A stretch of DNA of 45,253 nt, from contig JAJYSW010000002.1 of assembly GCA_021793335.1 (NCBI GenBank), positions 1-45,253 of the forward strand, in the 5' to 3' direction. Below, piece after piece: positions 25,646 through 33,741 of this stretch. The DNA comes from Actinomycetes bacterium. Lineage in GTDB: Bacteria; Actinomycetota; Actinomycetes; Mycobacteriales; Micromonosporaceae. Below the pieces are notes generated by a model. The model did not search any database and was not told the DNA's origin. It saw only the letters and a list, made by a program, of their open reading frames with translations. Made by a program: the position numbers and the translations under genes. Numbering within the stretch: the first letter of the stretch is position 1; the number at the start of each line of letters is the position of its first letter.

Positions 25646-27682
25646 TCATCGGAGGAATCCTTGCGGGTTGCCCGAGTCGACGGGGAGGTGGATGCCGGTG
25701 GTGAGCCCGAGGTCGGGGCCGACCAGGACGTAGACGGCGTCGGCGACCGACGCGGGCAGGACCTCTTTCTTGAGCAGGGTGCGGCCGGCGTAGTACTGGC
25801 CCAGTTCGTCCTCTTCGACGCCGTAGACGGCGGCCCGCTGGGCGCCCCAGCCGCCGGCGAAGATGCCCGAGCCGCGCACGACCCCGTCGGGATTGACGCC
25901 GTTGACGCGGATGCCGTGCTCGCCGAGTTCGGCGGCGAGCAACCGCACCTGGTGGGCCTGGTCGGCCTTGGCGGCGGAGTAGGCGATGTTCTTCGGGCCG
26001 GCGAACACGGCGTTCTTGGAGACGATGTAGACGATGTCGCCGCCGAGGCCCTGGGCGATCATGTGCTTCGCGGCTTCGCGCGAGACCAGGAACGAGCCTT
26101 TGGCCATGACTTCGTGCTGGAGGTCCCAGTCGGCGGCGGTGGTCTCGACCAGCGGCTTGGACTGGGATAGGCCGGCGTTGTTGACCACCAGGTCGACGCC
26201 GCCGAACGCCAGGGCGGCCTGGTCGAGGGCCGCGGCGACGGCGGTCTCGTCGGTGACGTCGGCGGCGAGGCCGACGGCGAGGTCCGGGCCGCCGATCTGG
26301 GCCGCGGCGCTCGCGGCCCGGTCGCCGTCGAGGTCGGCGATGACGACGCAGGCGCCTTCGGCGGCGAGCCGCTCGGCGGTGGCCTTGCCGATGCCACCGG
26401 CCGCACCGGTGACCAGGGCGACGCGGCCGGCCAGCGGCTTGGGTGCGGGAAGCCGCTTGAGTTTAGCCTCTTCGAGGGCCCAGTACTCGATGCGGAACTT
26501 CTCGGCCTCGTCGATGGGCCGGTAAGTCGAGATCGCTTCGGCTCCGCGCATGACATTGATGGCGTTGACGTAGAACTCGCCGGCGATGCGGGCGGTCTTC
26601 TTGTCGGGCCCGAAGGAGAACATGCCGACGCCGGGGACGAGGACGATCGCGGGGTCGGCCCCGCGCATCGCCGGAGAGTCCGCTTCGGCATGGCGTTCGT
26701 AGTAGGCGCGGTAGTCCTCGCGGTAGGCCGCGTGCCGCTCGGTCAGGTGATCGATCACTTCGTCGAGTGGGGCGTCGGCGGCGGTCTCCAGCACCAGCGG
26801 TCGGACCTTCGTGCGCAGGAAGTGGTCGGGACAGGACGTTCCCAGCGCCGCCAGTCGGGGCATCTTCTCGGCGGCGAGGAAGTCGAGGACGGCCTCGTCG
26901 TCGCGGAAGTGCCCGACCTGGCGGCGGTCGGTCGAGGCCAGGCCGCGGATGACCGGCGCGAGTGCGGCGGCGCGGGCGCGGCGGGCGTCCGCGTCGAGCC
27001 CCGTCCACGCCTCGATGCGGGGCCCGAAGGGCTCGGGCCTGCCGTGCTCGGCGATGAACTGCTCGCAACCGCGGATGATCTCCAGGCTGTTGGCTTCGCA
27101 TTCCTCGGAGGTCTCGCCCCAGGCGGTGATGCCGTGGCCGCCGAGGATGCAGCCGATCGCCCGGGGGTGCTCGCGTTCGATCGCGGCGATGTCCAGGCCG
27201 AGCTGGAATCCCGGGCGGCGCCACGGGACCCACACGACCCGTTCGCCGAAGCACGCTTCGGTGAGCGCCGGGCCTTCGGCCGCGGTGGCGAAGGCGATGC
27301 CCGAGTCGGGGTGCAGGTGGTCGACGTGGGCGGCTTCGACCAGGCCGTGCATGGCGGTGTCGATGGACGGGGCGGCCCCGCCCCTGCCGTGGAGGCAGTA
27401 GTCGAAACGGGCGACCATCTCGTCTTCGGCCTCGACGCCGGGGTAGGTGCCGGTCATCGCGCGCAGCCGGTCGAGCCGGAGCGCGGCCAGGCCCTCGGGC
27501 CGGAGGGTGCCGAGGTCGCCTCCGGAGCCCTTGACCCACAGCAGTTCGACCTGCTCCCCGGTGACCGGGTCGGTGGCTTCGCCTTTGGCGGAGGTGTTGC
27601 CGCCGGCGAAGTTGGTGTTGCGTTTATCGGCGCCGAGCCGGTTCGAGCGGGCGATGAGGTCGTTTACGGTCTCGTTCATCAT
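25646..27682 (-). CDS. Bifunctional rhamnulose-1-phosphate aldolase / lactaldehyde dehydrogenase
   Basis: Fusion enzyme of 678 aa. Residues 1-400 are a class II aldolase (adducin-like) domain with Zn ligands H122, H124 (HVDHLHPDSG) and H183 (GGHGITAWG); it splits rhamnulose-1-phosphate into DHAP and L-lactaldehyde. Residues 415-678 are a short-chain dehydrogenase with TGAAGGIG (425-432), NNAG (501) and Y568-x3-K572; it should oxidise lactaldehyde to lactate. The start at 27682 (ATGATGA) overlaps the rhaI stop by 4 bases; the longer in-frame reading is a shadow of rhaI. This fused form (RhaD/RhaEW, YuxG type) occurs in many actinomycetes and Bacillus. Confidence 0.93.
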   Translation of the reverse strand: MMNETVNDLIARSNRLGADKRNTNFAGGNTSAKGEATDPVTGEQVELLWVKGSGGDLGTLRPEGLAALRLDRLRAMTGTYPGVEAEDEMVARFDYCLHGRGGAAPSIDTAMHGLVEAAHVDHLHPDSGIAFATAAEGPALTEACFGERVVWVPWRRPGFQLGLDIAAIEREHPRAIGCILGGHGITAWGETSEECEANSLEIIRGCEQFIAEHGRPEPFGPRIEAWTGLDADARRARAAALAPVIRGLASTDRRQVGHFRDDEAVLDFLAAEKMPRLAALGTSCPDHFLRTKVRPLVLETAADAPLDEVIDHLTERHAAYREDYRAYYERHAEADSPAMRGADPAIVLVPGVGMFSFGPDKKTARIAGEFYVNAINVMRGAEAISTYRPIDEAEKFRIEYWALEEAKLKRLPAPKPLAGRVALVTGAAGGIGKATAERLAAEGACVVIADLDGDRAASAAAQIGGPDLAVGLAADVTDETAVAAALDQAALAFGGVDLVVNNAGLSQSKPLVETTAADWDLQHEVMAKGSFLVSREAAKHMIAQGLGGDIVYIVSKNAVFAGPKNIAYSAAKADQAHQVRLLAAELGEHGIRVNGVNPDGVVRGSGIFAGGWGAQRAAVYGVEEDELGQYYAGRTLLKKEVLPASVADAVYVLVGPDLGLTTGIHLPVDSGNPQGFLR

Positions 27683-28848
27683 GCCCCCCATCCGGCGGCC
27701 CGGCCGTCCCGGCGCGCTTCGACGATCTCGGCGGCGTAACCGGAGGCGGCGTAGGCGGCCATCGGGTCGGGGTCCAGGCCCTGTGCTTCGCGAAGTTCTG
27801 CCAGGAGCGGGCGCACGTCGGTGTTGTAGGCGTCCATCAGGACCGCGTTGGCGGCCAGGACGTCGCCGGAGGCCTGGGCCGATTCGAGTGCATCGTGGTC
27901 GACCAGGAGCGCCTTGGCGGTGGCTTCTTGGGCGTTCTGCACCGAGCGGATGACCGCGGGGATCTTCGGTTCGATGTTGTGGCACTGGTCGAGCATGTAC
28001 GCGATGCCCGATTCGGGGCCGATCGCGCCTCGCAGCGCCAGCTCGTGCATGATGCGGAACAGTTGGAACGGGTCGGCCGAGCCGACCATGAGGTCGTCGT
28101 CGGCGTAGAACCGGGAGTTGAAGTCGAACGCGCCGAGCCGGCCCTGGCGCAGCAGGAACGCGACGATGAACTCGATGTTGGTGCCGGGGGCGTGGTGGCC
28201 GGTGTCGATCACGACCTGTGCCTTGGGGCCCAGTTCGACGCAGTGGGCGTAGGCGGTGCCCCAGTCGGGCACGTCGGTGTGGTAGAACGACGGCTCGAAC
28301 AGCTTGTACTCCAGCAGCATGCGCTGTCCGTCGCCGAGTCGGGCGTAGACCTCGGCGAGAACTTCGGTGAGGCGGTCCTGGCGGTCGGCGATCGAGTCCT
28401 GGCCGGGGTAGTTGGTGCCGTCGGCGAACCACAGCTTCAGGTCGTTGGATCCGACCGCGTCCATGATGTCGACGCATTCGAGAAGGTGGTCGGTGGCTTT
28501 GCGTCTGATGCCGGGATCGGGGTGGCAGACGCTGCCGAGCATGAAGTCGGGGTCCTGGAAGGTGTTGGAGTTGATCGTCCCGATCGTGACGCCCTGGTCG
28601 GCGGCGTGGGCCGCGAGTGCGGCGTAGTCGTCGACCTTGTCCCAGGGGATGTGGAGGGCGACCGTGCCGGCGGCGCCGGTGAAGCGGTGGACCTGGGCGG
28701 CGTCGGCGATCTTCTCGTAGGGGTCGCGGGGGACGCCTTGCTGGGCGAACACCTTGAACCTGGTGCCGGAGTTCCCGAACGCCCAGGAGGGGGTCTCGAT
28801 GTTCTGGCCGGCCAGCACTTGTTTGGCGCGTGCGATGCGGTCGGTCAT
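27679..28848 (-). CDS. rhaI: L-rhamnose isomerase
   Basis: Metal-dependent aldose-ketose isomerase converting L-rhamnose to L-rhamnulose, 389 aa, TIM-barrel type. Segments LKLWFADGTNYPGQDS, MLLEYKLFEPSFYHTDVPDWGTAY, VVIDTGHHAPGTNIEFIVAFLL and FDFNSRFYADDDLMVGSADPFQLF carry the Glu, Asp and His metal ligands of the RhaI type found in Gram-positives and rhizobia, distinct from E. coli RhaA. GGAG lies 7 nt upstream of the ATG at 28848. Only 2 bases separate it from rhaM and it overlaps the aldolase gene, so translation is coupled along the operon. Confidence 0.94.
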   Translation of the reverse strand: MTDRIARAKQVLAGQNIETPSWAFGNSGTRFKVFAQQGVPRDPYEKIADAAQVHRFTGAAGTVALHIPWDKVDDYAALAAHAADQGVTIGTINSNTFQDPDFMLGSVCHPDPGIRRKATDHLLECVDIMDAVGSNDLKLWFADGTNYPGQDSIADRQDRLTEVLAEVYARLGDGQRMLLEYKLFEPSFYHTDVPDWGTAYAHCVELGPKAQVVIDTGHHAPGTNIEFIVAFLLRQGRLGAFDFNSRFYADDDLMVGSADPFQLFRIMHELALRGAIGPESGIAYMLDQCHNIEPKIPAVIRSVQNAQEATAKALLVDHDALESAQASGDVLAANAVLMDAYNTDVRPLLAELREAQGLDPDPMAAYAASGYAAEIVEARRDGRAAGWGA

Positions 28849-28850
28849 GG

Positions 28851-29216
28851 TCAGGCTCCGTTTCGTGACGAGGCGTCGGCGGCCGCCAGTTGGTCCTCCA
28901 GGTTGAAGACCTCCGCGATCACGTTGAACGACTCGTCGGCGGCGGCCCCGTCGGCGCCTTCGAAGAAGGGGGCCATCTCGGCTTGCCAGCGGGCGTTGAC
29001 GTCGCGTTCGGCCATGGCGGCCTTGGCGGCCGCGAAGTCCTCGGTTTCGAGGTAGCCGATGAGGAGTCCATCGTCGGACAGGAAGAGCGAGTAGTTGCCC
29101 CAGCCGGTGGCGGCCAGAGCCTGGAGCATGTCGGGCCAGACGGCGGCGTGCCGTTCGCGGTATTCGTCGATCCGGTCGCGCCGCACGCGAAGGGTGAAAC
29201 ACACTCGTTGTGTCAC
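28851..29216 (-). CDS. rhaM: L-rhamnose mutarotase
   Basis: Protein of 121 aa interconverting alpha and beta anomers of L-rhamnose. The RhaM signature is clear: VCFTLRVRRDRIDEYRERHAAVWPDMLQALAATGWGNYSLFLSDDGLLIGYLETEDFAAAKAAMAERDVNARWQAEMAPFF, including the catalytic-site His (RHAAVWP) and the WGNYS segment. GTG start at 29216 with AAGGAGG 7 nt upstream, one of the best ribosome sites in the window. First gene of the eight-gene rha operon; the promoter and operator are directly upstream. Confidence 0.93.
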   Translation of the reverse strand: MTQRVCFTLRVRRDRIDEYRERHAAVWPDMLQALAATGWGNYSLFLSDDGLLIGYLETEDFAAAKAAMAERDVNARWQAEMAPFFEGADGAAADESFNVIAEVFNLEDQLAAADASSRNGA

Positions 29217-29263
29217 GGGGGTTCCTCCTTGAGGTCGTGGTCACGATTATTACACCGGAGGGA

Positions 29264-29277
29264 TTGAATCGTTTCAT
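29264..29277. promoter_or_regulatory. LacI-type operator 1 (rha operon side)
   Basis: TTGAATCGTTTCAT, a near-palindrome centred on CG like LacI-family sites (compare TGAAACGTTTCA). It lies about 8-21 bases after the predicted transcription start of the rha operon, where repressor would block elongation. It matches operator 2 at 12 of 14 positions. Confidence 0.7.
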
Positions 29278-29291
29278 GCGGGGGTGTCGAT

Positions 29292-29320
29292 AACATAGAA
29301 CGCGCTGGCCAGCATGTCAA
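29292..29320 (-). promoter_or_regulatory. rha operon promoter
   Basis: Minus strand: consensus -35 TTGACA (29315-29320), 17-bp spacer, -10 TATGTT (29292-29297). This is the strongest sigma-70-type promoter in the window; the expected start is near 29285 and the leader about 70 nt to rhaM. Confidence 0.75.
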
Positions 29321-29384
29321 GACCTGTCCTGCGATAATTCTGTGACGGGCTCGGGATATGATGCGCCGTGCCCCCGACCCGGCG

Positions 29385-29398
29385 TTGATTCGTTTCAA
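29385..29398. promoter_or_regulatory. LacI-type operator 2 (regulator side)
   Basis: TTGATTCGTTTCAA, the second copy of the operator, 121 bases from operator 1 and 73 bases before the LacI start. A TATGAT hexamer (29357-29362) upstream could be the -10 of the regulator gene, which would place the operator just after its transcription start and allow autorepression. Confidence 0.65.
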
Positions 29399-29470
29399 CC
29401 CTCCGCGCTCGGCACGCAGGCCAGACCTGAGGCTCCCGCAGCGCCCCTCACTACACTCCATGAGGTGACG

Positions 29471-30478
29471 ATGACCACTAGCAGCATGAAGGACGTCGCG
29501 CAGGCCGCGGGCGTCTCGGTCGGCACGGTCTCCAACGTGCTCAACCGGCCCGATGCCGTCGCGGAGGAGACCAGACGACGCGTGCAGGCCGCCATCGCCA
29601 AGCTCGGCTACGTCCGCAACGACTCGGCCCGGCAGCTGCGCGCCGGACGCAGCCGCAACGTCGCGATCGTGGTCCTCGACGTCGCCAACCCCTTCTTCAC
29701 CGATGTGGTGCGAGGCGCCGAGCCGCTGGTCGACTCGGCCGGCGGCGTGGTCACCGTCTGCGACTCGGGCGAGGACGTGCGCCGCGAACAGCGCCACCTG
29801 GAGATCCTGGAGGAGCAGCGGGTCCTGGGCCTGCTCATCACGCCCGTCGACGACTCCTCGGCCGAGCGGATCGAGCGTCTGGCCGCCCATGACATCCCGG
29901 TCGTGCTGGTCGACCGCGGCGCCGGGCTCCACCCGCACTGCTCGGTGGCCGTCGACGACGTCCACGGCGGCCGCCTGGCCGCCCGGCACCTGGTCGAGCG
30001 CGGGCACGGATCGATCGCCTTCGCCGGCGGGCCGCCCTCGATCCCGCAGGTGCGCGACCGCCTGGCCGGGTGCCGGACGGTCTGCGAGGCATCCGGGGTG
30101 CGCTTGGAGGAGTTCACCTCGGTGAGCATGAACGTCGCAGGCGGGCGGCAGGCCGTCGAGCAGATGCTCCGGCTGCCGGAGGCGCCCACGGCGCTCTTCT
30201 GCGCCAACGACCTGGTGGCGCTCGGGGCCTTGCAGGGGCTGACGATGCACGGGATCAAGGTGCCCGAGGAATGCGCGATCATCGGCTATGACGACATCGA
30301 CTTCGCCGCCGCCGCGGCCGTCCCGCTGTCCTCGATCCGCCAGCCGCGGGCGCAGCTGGGGCGCACCGCCGCGCAGCTGCTGTTCGAGGAGATCAGCGAA
30401 GGCAAGGGGCACACGCACCGCAACGTGGTCTTCCAACCCGAACTGGTGGCACGTGCGTCGACGGCCGTCGACCTGTAA
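29471..30478 (+). CDS. LacI-family repressor of the rhamnose operon
   Basis: Regulator of 335 aa read from MTTSSMKDVAQAAGVSVGTVSNVLNRPDAVAEETRRRVQAAIAKLGYVRNDSARQLRAGRS, the LacI helix-turn-helix plus hinge helix (residues 6-60). The ligand domain of periplasmic-binding type covers about 62-330 (VAIVVLDVANPFFTDVVRGAE, GLLITPVDD, VVLVDRG, ALFCANDLVALGALQGL, IGYDDIDFA). GAGGTGA lies just before the ATG at 29471. It is divergent from the rha operon with an operator on each side of the shared region, so it most likely represses both until rhamnose or rhamnulose (phosphate) binds. The inducer is not shown. Confidence 0.93.
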   Translation: MTTSSMKDVAQAAGVSVGTVSNVLNRPDAVAEETRRRVQAAIAKLGYVRNDSARQLRAGRSRNVAIVVLDVANPFFTDVVRGAEPLVDSAGGVVTVCDSGEDVRREQRHLEILEEQRVLGLLITPVDDSSAERIERLAAHDIPVVLVDRGAGLHPHCSVAVDDVHGGRLAARHLVERGHGSIAFAGGPPSIPQVRDRLAGCRTVCEASGVRLEEFTSVSMNVAGGRQAVEQMLRLPEAPTALFCANDLVALGALQGLTMHGIKVPEECAIIGYDDIDFAAAAAVPLSSIRQPRAQLGRTAAQLLFEEISEGKGHTHRNVVFQPELVARASTAVDL

Positions 30479-30494
30479 CATGACGCGGGAGTTT

Positions 30495-30534
30495 ACCGAT
30501 AAAGTAATGTATCGGTGAAGCATCGTGACCGATA
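30495..30534. promoter_or_regulatory. Operator cluster before the arabinofuranosidase gene (ACCGATA half-sites)
   Basis: Three 7-base half-sites: ACCGATA (30495-30501), its complement TATCGGT (30510-30516) and ACCGATA again (30528-30534). Further G/C-rich inverted repeats follow (CCGTGG 30540-30545 with CCACGG 30557-30562; GGTGAAGCA repeated at 30514 and 30549). It fills most of the 116-base gap before GH51 and differs from the rha operator, so a different regulator probably binds. Confidence 0.55.
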
Positions 30535-30594
30535 AGGCACCGTGGCCGGTGAAGCACCACGGCCGGCACGGTCGCCGTCCCACGAGAGGCAACC

Positions 30595-32103
30595 ATGTCA
30601 GAACACCGCGCACGCGTCGAATTCGATCCCCGCTTCACCGTCGCCGAAGTGCCCGAGCGACTGTTCGGCTCCTTCGTCGAACACCTGGGCCGCTGTGTCT
30701 ACACCGGCATCTACGAACCCGACCACCCCACCGCCGACGCCGACGGACTCCGCGGCGACGTGCTGGACCTGATCGCCGAACTGGGCCCGACCATGATCCG
30801 CTACCCCGGCGGCAACTTCGTCTCCGGATACCGGTGGGAGGACGGCATCGGCCCCAAGGAGCACCGGCCCCGCCGACTCGACCTGGCATGGCGGGTCACC
30901 GAGACCAACCAGTTCGGCCTCGGCGAGTTCATGAAATTCTGCCGCGCGGCCGACGTCGAACCGAACATGGCCGTCAACCTCGGCACCCGGGGCCTCCAAG
31001 AGGCGCTCGACCTCCTTGAATACGCCAACCACCCCGGCGGCACCCACTGGTCGGACCTGCGCCGCTCGCACGGCGACGAAGAGCCCTACGGCATCGAACT
31101 GTGGTGCCTGGGCAACGAGATGGACGGCCCCTGGCAGATCGGCCAGCGCACCGCCGCCGAATACGGCCGCATCGCCGACCAGACCGCCCGCGCCATGCGC
31201 ATGTTCGACCCCGAGCTCGACCTGGTCGCCTGCGGCTCCTCCAGCCGGGCCATGCCGACGTTCGGCGCGTGGGAGGCCGAGGTGCTGGCCAACTCCTACG
31301 AAACGGTCGACTACATCTCCGCACACGTCTACTACCACCCGGTCGAGGGCGACTTCAAGAGCTTCATGGCCAGCGCCCAGGACATGGAGCTGTTCATCGA
31401 CGGCGTCATCGCCACCGCCGACGCCGTCGGCGCCGAACTCAAGAGCGATAAGAAGATCAACATCGCCTTCGACGAGTGGAACATCTGGTACCAGGACGCG
31501 ACCGGCGAGGAGGCCCCCGAGCCGTGGTCCGAGGCACCGCGCCAGCTCGAAGACCAGTACTCGGCGATGGACGCGGTCGTGTTCGGCTCACTGCTGATCA
31601 CGCTGCTGCGCCGCTGCGACCGTGTCACGGCGGCGTGCCTGGCACAGCTGGTCAACGTGATCGCCCCGATCATGACCGAACCGGGCGGCCCCGCATGGCG
31701 GCAGACGACGTTCTTCCCCTTCGCCGAAGCCAGCAGGTTCGGGCGCGGCACGGTACTGCGCACCGGCACCGCCTCGCATTCGTTCACGACCGAGCGGTTC
31801 GGCGAGGTCCAAGCCCTGCACTCGGTGGCGGTGACCGGCGAGGACGGCTCGGTGACCGTCTTCGCGGTCAACCGTGACCTGGACCGACCGATGACGCTCG
31901 ACATCGACGCCGGCTCCATGCCCGGCATCGGCGAGGTCACGTGCGCAACGCTGACCGATGCCGACCCGCACGCGAAGAACACGCTCGACGACCGGCACCG
32001 GGTGGCGCCGGCGGCGAACACGAACGTGCACACGACTGAAGGGACGATCACCGTCGAACTGCCGGCGATGAGCTGGAACACGATCCGCATCCAGCCGAAG
32101 TAG
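30595..32103 (+). CDS. Alpha-L-arabinofuranosidase, GH51
   Basis: Retaining glycosidase of 502 aa releasing L-arabinofuranose from arabinan or arabinoxylan oligosaccharides. The acid/base is E175 in WCLGNEMDGPW and the nucleophile E294 in AFDEWNIWY. GSFVEHLGRCVYTGIYEP and RYPGGNFVSGYRWEDGIGP form the barrel substrate pocket, and a C-terminal beta-sandwich (about 385-502) ends the protein. There is no signal peptide, so it acts in the cytosol on imported oligosaccharides. It has its own operator cluster and a 16-bp-stem terminator. Together with the rhamnose operon it points to use of side chains of pectic rhamnogalacturonan. Confidence 0.94.
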   Translation: MSEHRARVEFDPRFTVAEVPERLFGSFVEHLGRCVYTGIYEPDHPTADADGLRGDVLDLIAELGPTMIRYPGGNFVSGYRWEDGIGPKEHRPRRLDLAWRVTETNQFGLGEFMKFCRAADVEPNMAVNLGTRGLQEALDLLEYANHPGGTHWSDLRRSHGDEEPYGIELWCLGNEMDGPWQIGQRTAAEYGRIADQTARAMRMFDPELDLVACGSSSRAMPTFGAWEAEVLANSYETVDYISAHVYYHPVEGDFKSFMASAQDMELFIDGVIATADAVGAELKSDKKINIAFDEWNIWYQDATGEEAPEPWSEAPRQLEDQYSAMDAVVFGSLLITLLRRCDRVTAACLAQLVNVIAPIMTEPGGPAWRQTTFFPFAEASRFGRGTVLRTGTASHSFTTERFGEVQALHSVAVTGEDGSVTVFAVNRDLDRPMTLDIDAGSMPGIGEVTCATLTDADPHAKNTLDDRHRVAPAANTNVHTTEGTITVELPAMSWNTIRIQPK

Positions 32104-32109
32104 ACGAGG

Positions 32110-32150
32110 AGCGTGCGGGCCCGGAAACCGATCGTCCGGGCCCGCACGCT
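32110..32150. terminator. Bidirectional terminator between GH51 and DinB-like gene
   Basis: Perfect 16-bp inverted repeat (32110-32125 and 32135-32150, 9-nt loop) between two convergent genes, 7 and 10 bases from their stop codons. Confidence 0.85.
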
Positions 32151-32159
32151 TCTGTCGAG

Positions 32160-32912
32160 CTACTGCGCGAACGCCCCGGCCAGGTCATAGAGCGCGCTCG
32201 CCTTCGAGCGGTCCCCGCGAACGGCCACCGCCTCGGCCGGCAGGCGACGCCACAGCCACATGAGGATCGTGCCCGGCGTGCCCGCCACGACGGCCTCGGC
32301 TTCCTCAAGGGTCCCCTCGCTCAGGCCGATGCCCTCGGCGCCGACTCGCAGCGTCCACGACCGCTCCCCCGCGTCGATGCCGACCGTCAACCCCTCGCGT
32401 GCCGTCAGGGTCTCACCGAGCTGCCGGCGGTAGGCGCGGCTGCCCCAAGCGAGCATGACCGTGAGCATCTCCTCGACCCCGTCGAGCGCGAACGCCGCCT
32501 CGACCGGACCGACCTCCTCCCCCGCGGCCAGCTCGGCGTCGACGCGGTGCACGAGCGTCTCGAAGGCCATGCGGCGGATCCAGAACCCCACGGTCTGATC
32601 GGGCCCGTACCAGGTATGGGCCAGGCTCTCGGGACCGCGATCGTCGAACTCGGTGAGCAGCTCGGCCAGGGCCGCATCGAAGCGCTCGGTGGGGCTGCCC
32701 TGGCGCCACAGCGCATCGGCCTCGCCCGGTTCGCGCAGGAGCCGCATGCACTGGATCTTGTGGTCGAAGACCTCGGTGACGTGGCCGAGCAGGTCGGCGG
32801 CGGTCCAATCGGGGCAGGTGGGCACTCGCGCGTTCGGGCCGGCCTGCACGACGGCCGTCTTGAACCGGGCCGCCTCGTCGATGAGGCGGGATCTGAGGGT
32901 GGTCGATTCCAT
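32160..32912 (-). CDS. Maleylpyruvate isomerase-type (DinB-like, MDMPI) protein
   Basis: Protein of 250 aa from MESTTLRSRLIDEAARF (AAGGA upstream). The N-terminal four-helix DinB-like domain has metal-ligand type histidines and CPDWTAADLLGHVTEVFDHKIQ, the actinobacterial MDMPI_N signature, then RMAFETLVHRVDAE. The C-terminal domain (about 165-250: LTVGIDAGERSWTLRVGAEGIGL...AVVAGTPGTILMWLWRRLPAEAVAVRGD) is the usual MDMPI_C partner. Relatives include mycothiol-dependent maleylpyruvate isomerase, but most members are uncharacterised thiol or metal proteins. No aromatic catabolism genes are nearby, so the reaction is unknown. Confidence 0.85.
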   Translation of the reverse strand: MESTTLRSRLIDEAARFKTAVVQAGPNARVPTCPDWTAADLLGHVTEVFDHKIQCMRLLREPGEADALWRQGSPTERFDAALAELLTEFDDRGPESLAHTWYGPDQTVGFWIRRMAFETLVHRVDAELAAGEEVGPVEAAFALDGVEEMLTVMLAWGSRAYRRQLGETLTAREGLTVGIDAGERSWTLRVGAEGIGLSEGTLEEAEAVVAGTPGTILMWLWRRLPAEAVAVRGDRSKASALYDLAGAFAQ

Positions 32913-33021
32913 GCCCGAGATCCTTCCACATCGATGCCGCTGCACCGCCGCTCAGGCGTGCCATCGGAAGAAGGCGGCCCTCGTCCCGCGGAACGGGGCT
33001 TTCAGACGGATCATCACGCGG

Positions 33022-33741
33022 TCACCGGTCATCGCCTACCAGACCGGCCTCATAGGCGATGATCGCCGCCTGCACACGGTTCTGGGTCCCGAGCGTGGCG
33101 AACAGCGCACTGAGATACTGCTTCACGGTGCCTTCCGACAGGCGCAGAGACCTCGCGATCTGGGCGTTCGACCAGCCCTCGCCGACACCGGAGAGCAACT
33201 CCCGCTGGCGCGAGGTGAGCCCGCCGACCACCGACCGGGCCCGGACGCTGCGGTCCAACTGCACCCGGTTCTGGCGGCGAACCAGCCAGCGCCCGACTCG
33301 CGGCGAGAACGCGGCGCCGCCGCCGGCGAGGGCGTGGACACCCGCGATCAGGTGGTGCGGATCGTCGGACTTGAGGAAGAACCCCAGCGCCCCGAGCCTG
33401 ACGGCCTCGGCGATGTAGTGCTCGTCAGAGAACGTGGTGAGCATCGCCACCGGTGCGCGAACACCCTCCCGGTGCAATCGTTCGAGCGTGCCTATGCCGT
33501 CGAGCCGGGGCATCTGGATATCGAGAAGCACGACATCGAGCAGGCGTCGACGGGCGAGATCGACGGCTTCGAGGCCATCGGCGGCCTCGGCGGCGACCTC
33601 GATGCCCGGTGAGGTTGCCAGAATGCCGGCGATGCCCGCGCGCACGAGCCCGTCGTCGTCGGCGAGCAGCACTCGCACCGGCCCGTCACGATCGGGACGG
33701 GGACCGCCGGGAAGCTCGGGCTCGTCGAGTGGAACGGTCAT
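33022..33741 (-). CDS. NarL/LuxR-type response regulator
   Basis: Regulator of 239 aa. The receiver domain (about 22-140) has the acidic pocket ADDD (28-30), phospho-acceptor D74 in VVLLDIQMPRLDG, a Thr at AMLTTFSDE and a Lys at FFLKSDDP. The LuxR-type helix-turn-helix (about 172-232) reads LTSRQRELLSGVGEGWSNAQIARSLRLSEGTVKQYLSALFATLGTQNRVQAAIIAYEAG. It starts inside the end of the sensor kinase gene (4-base ATGA overlap), so kinase and regulator are made together. The likely target is the divergent DedA gene, with CGCTTTC repeats between; this is inference. Confidence 0.93.
   Translation of the reverse strand: MTVPLDEPELPGGPRPDRDGPVRVLLADDDGLVRAGIAGILATSPGIEVAAEAADGLEAVDLARRRLLDVVLLDIQMPRLDGIGTLERLHREGVRAPVAMLTTFSDEHYIAEAVRLGALGFFLKSDDPHHLIAGVHALAGGGAAFSPRVGRWLVRRQNRVQLDRSVRARSVVGGLTSRQRELLSGVGEGWSNAQIARSLRLSEGTVKQYLSALFATLGTQNRVQAAIIAYEAGLVGDDR

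Noticed and set aside
25646..28477. A longer frame extending the rhaD aldolase into rhaI
   Set aside because: Upstream residues are low-complexity shadow of rhaI. The aldolase family N terminus and the 4-base overlap fix the start at 27682.
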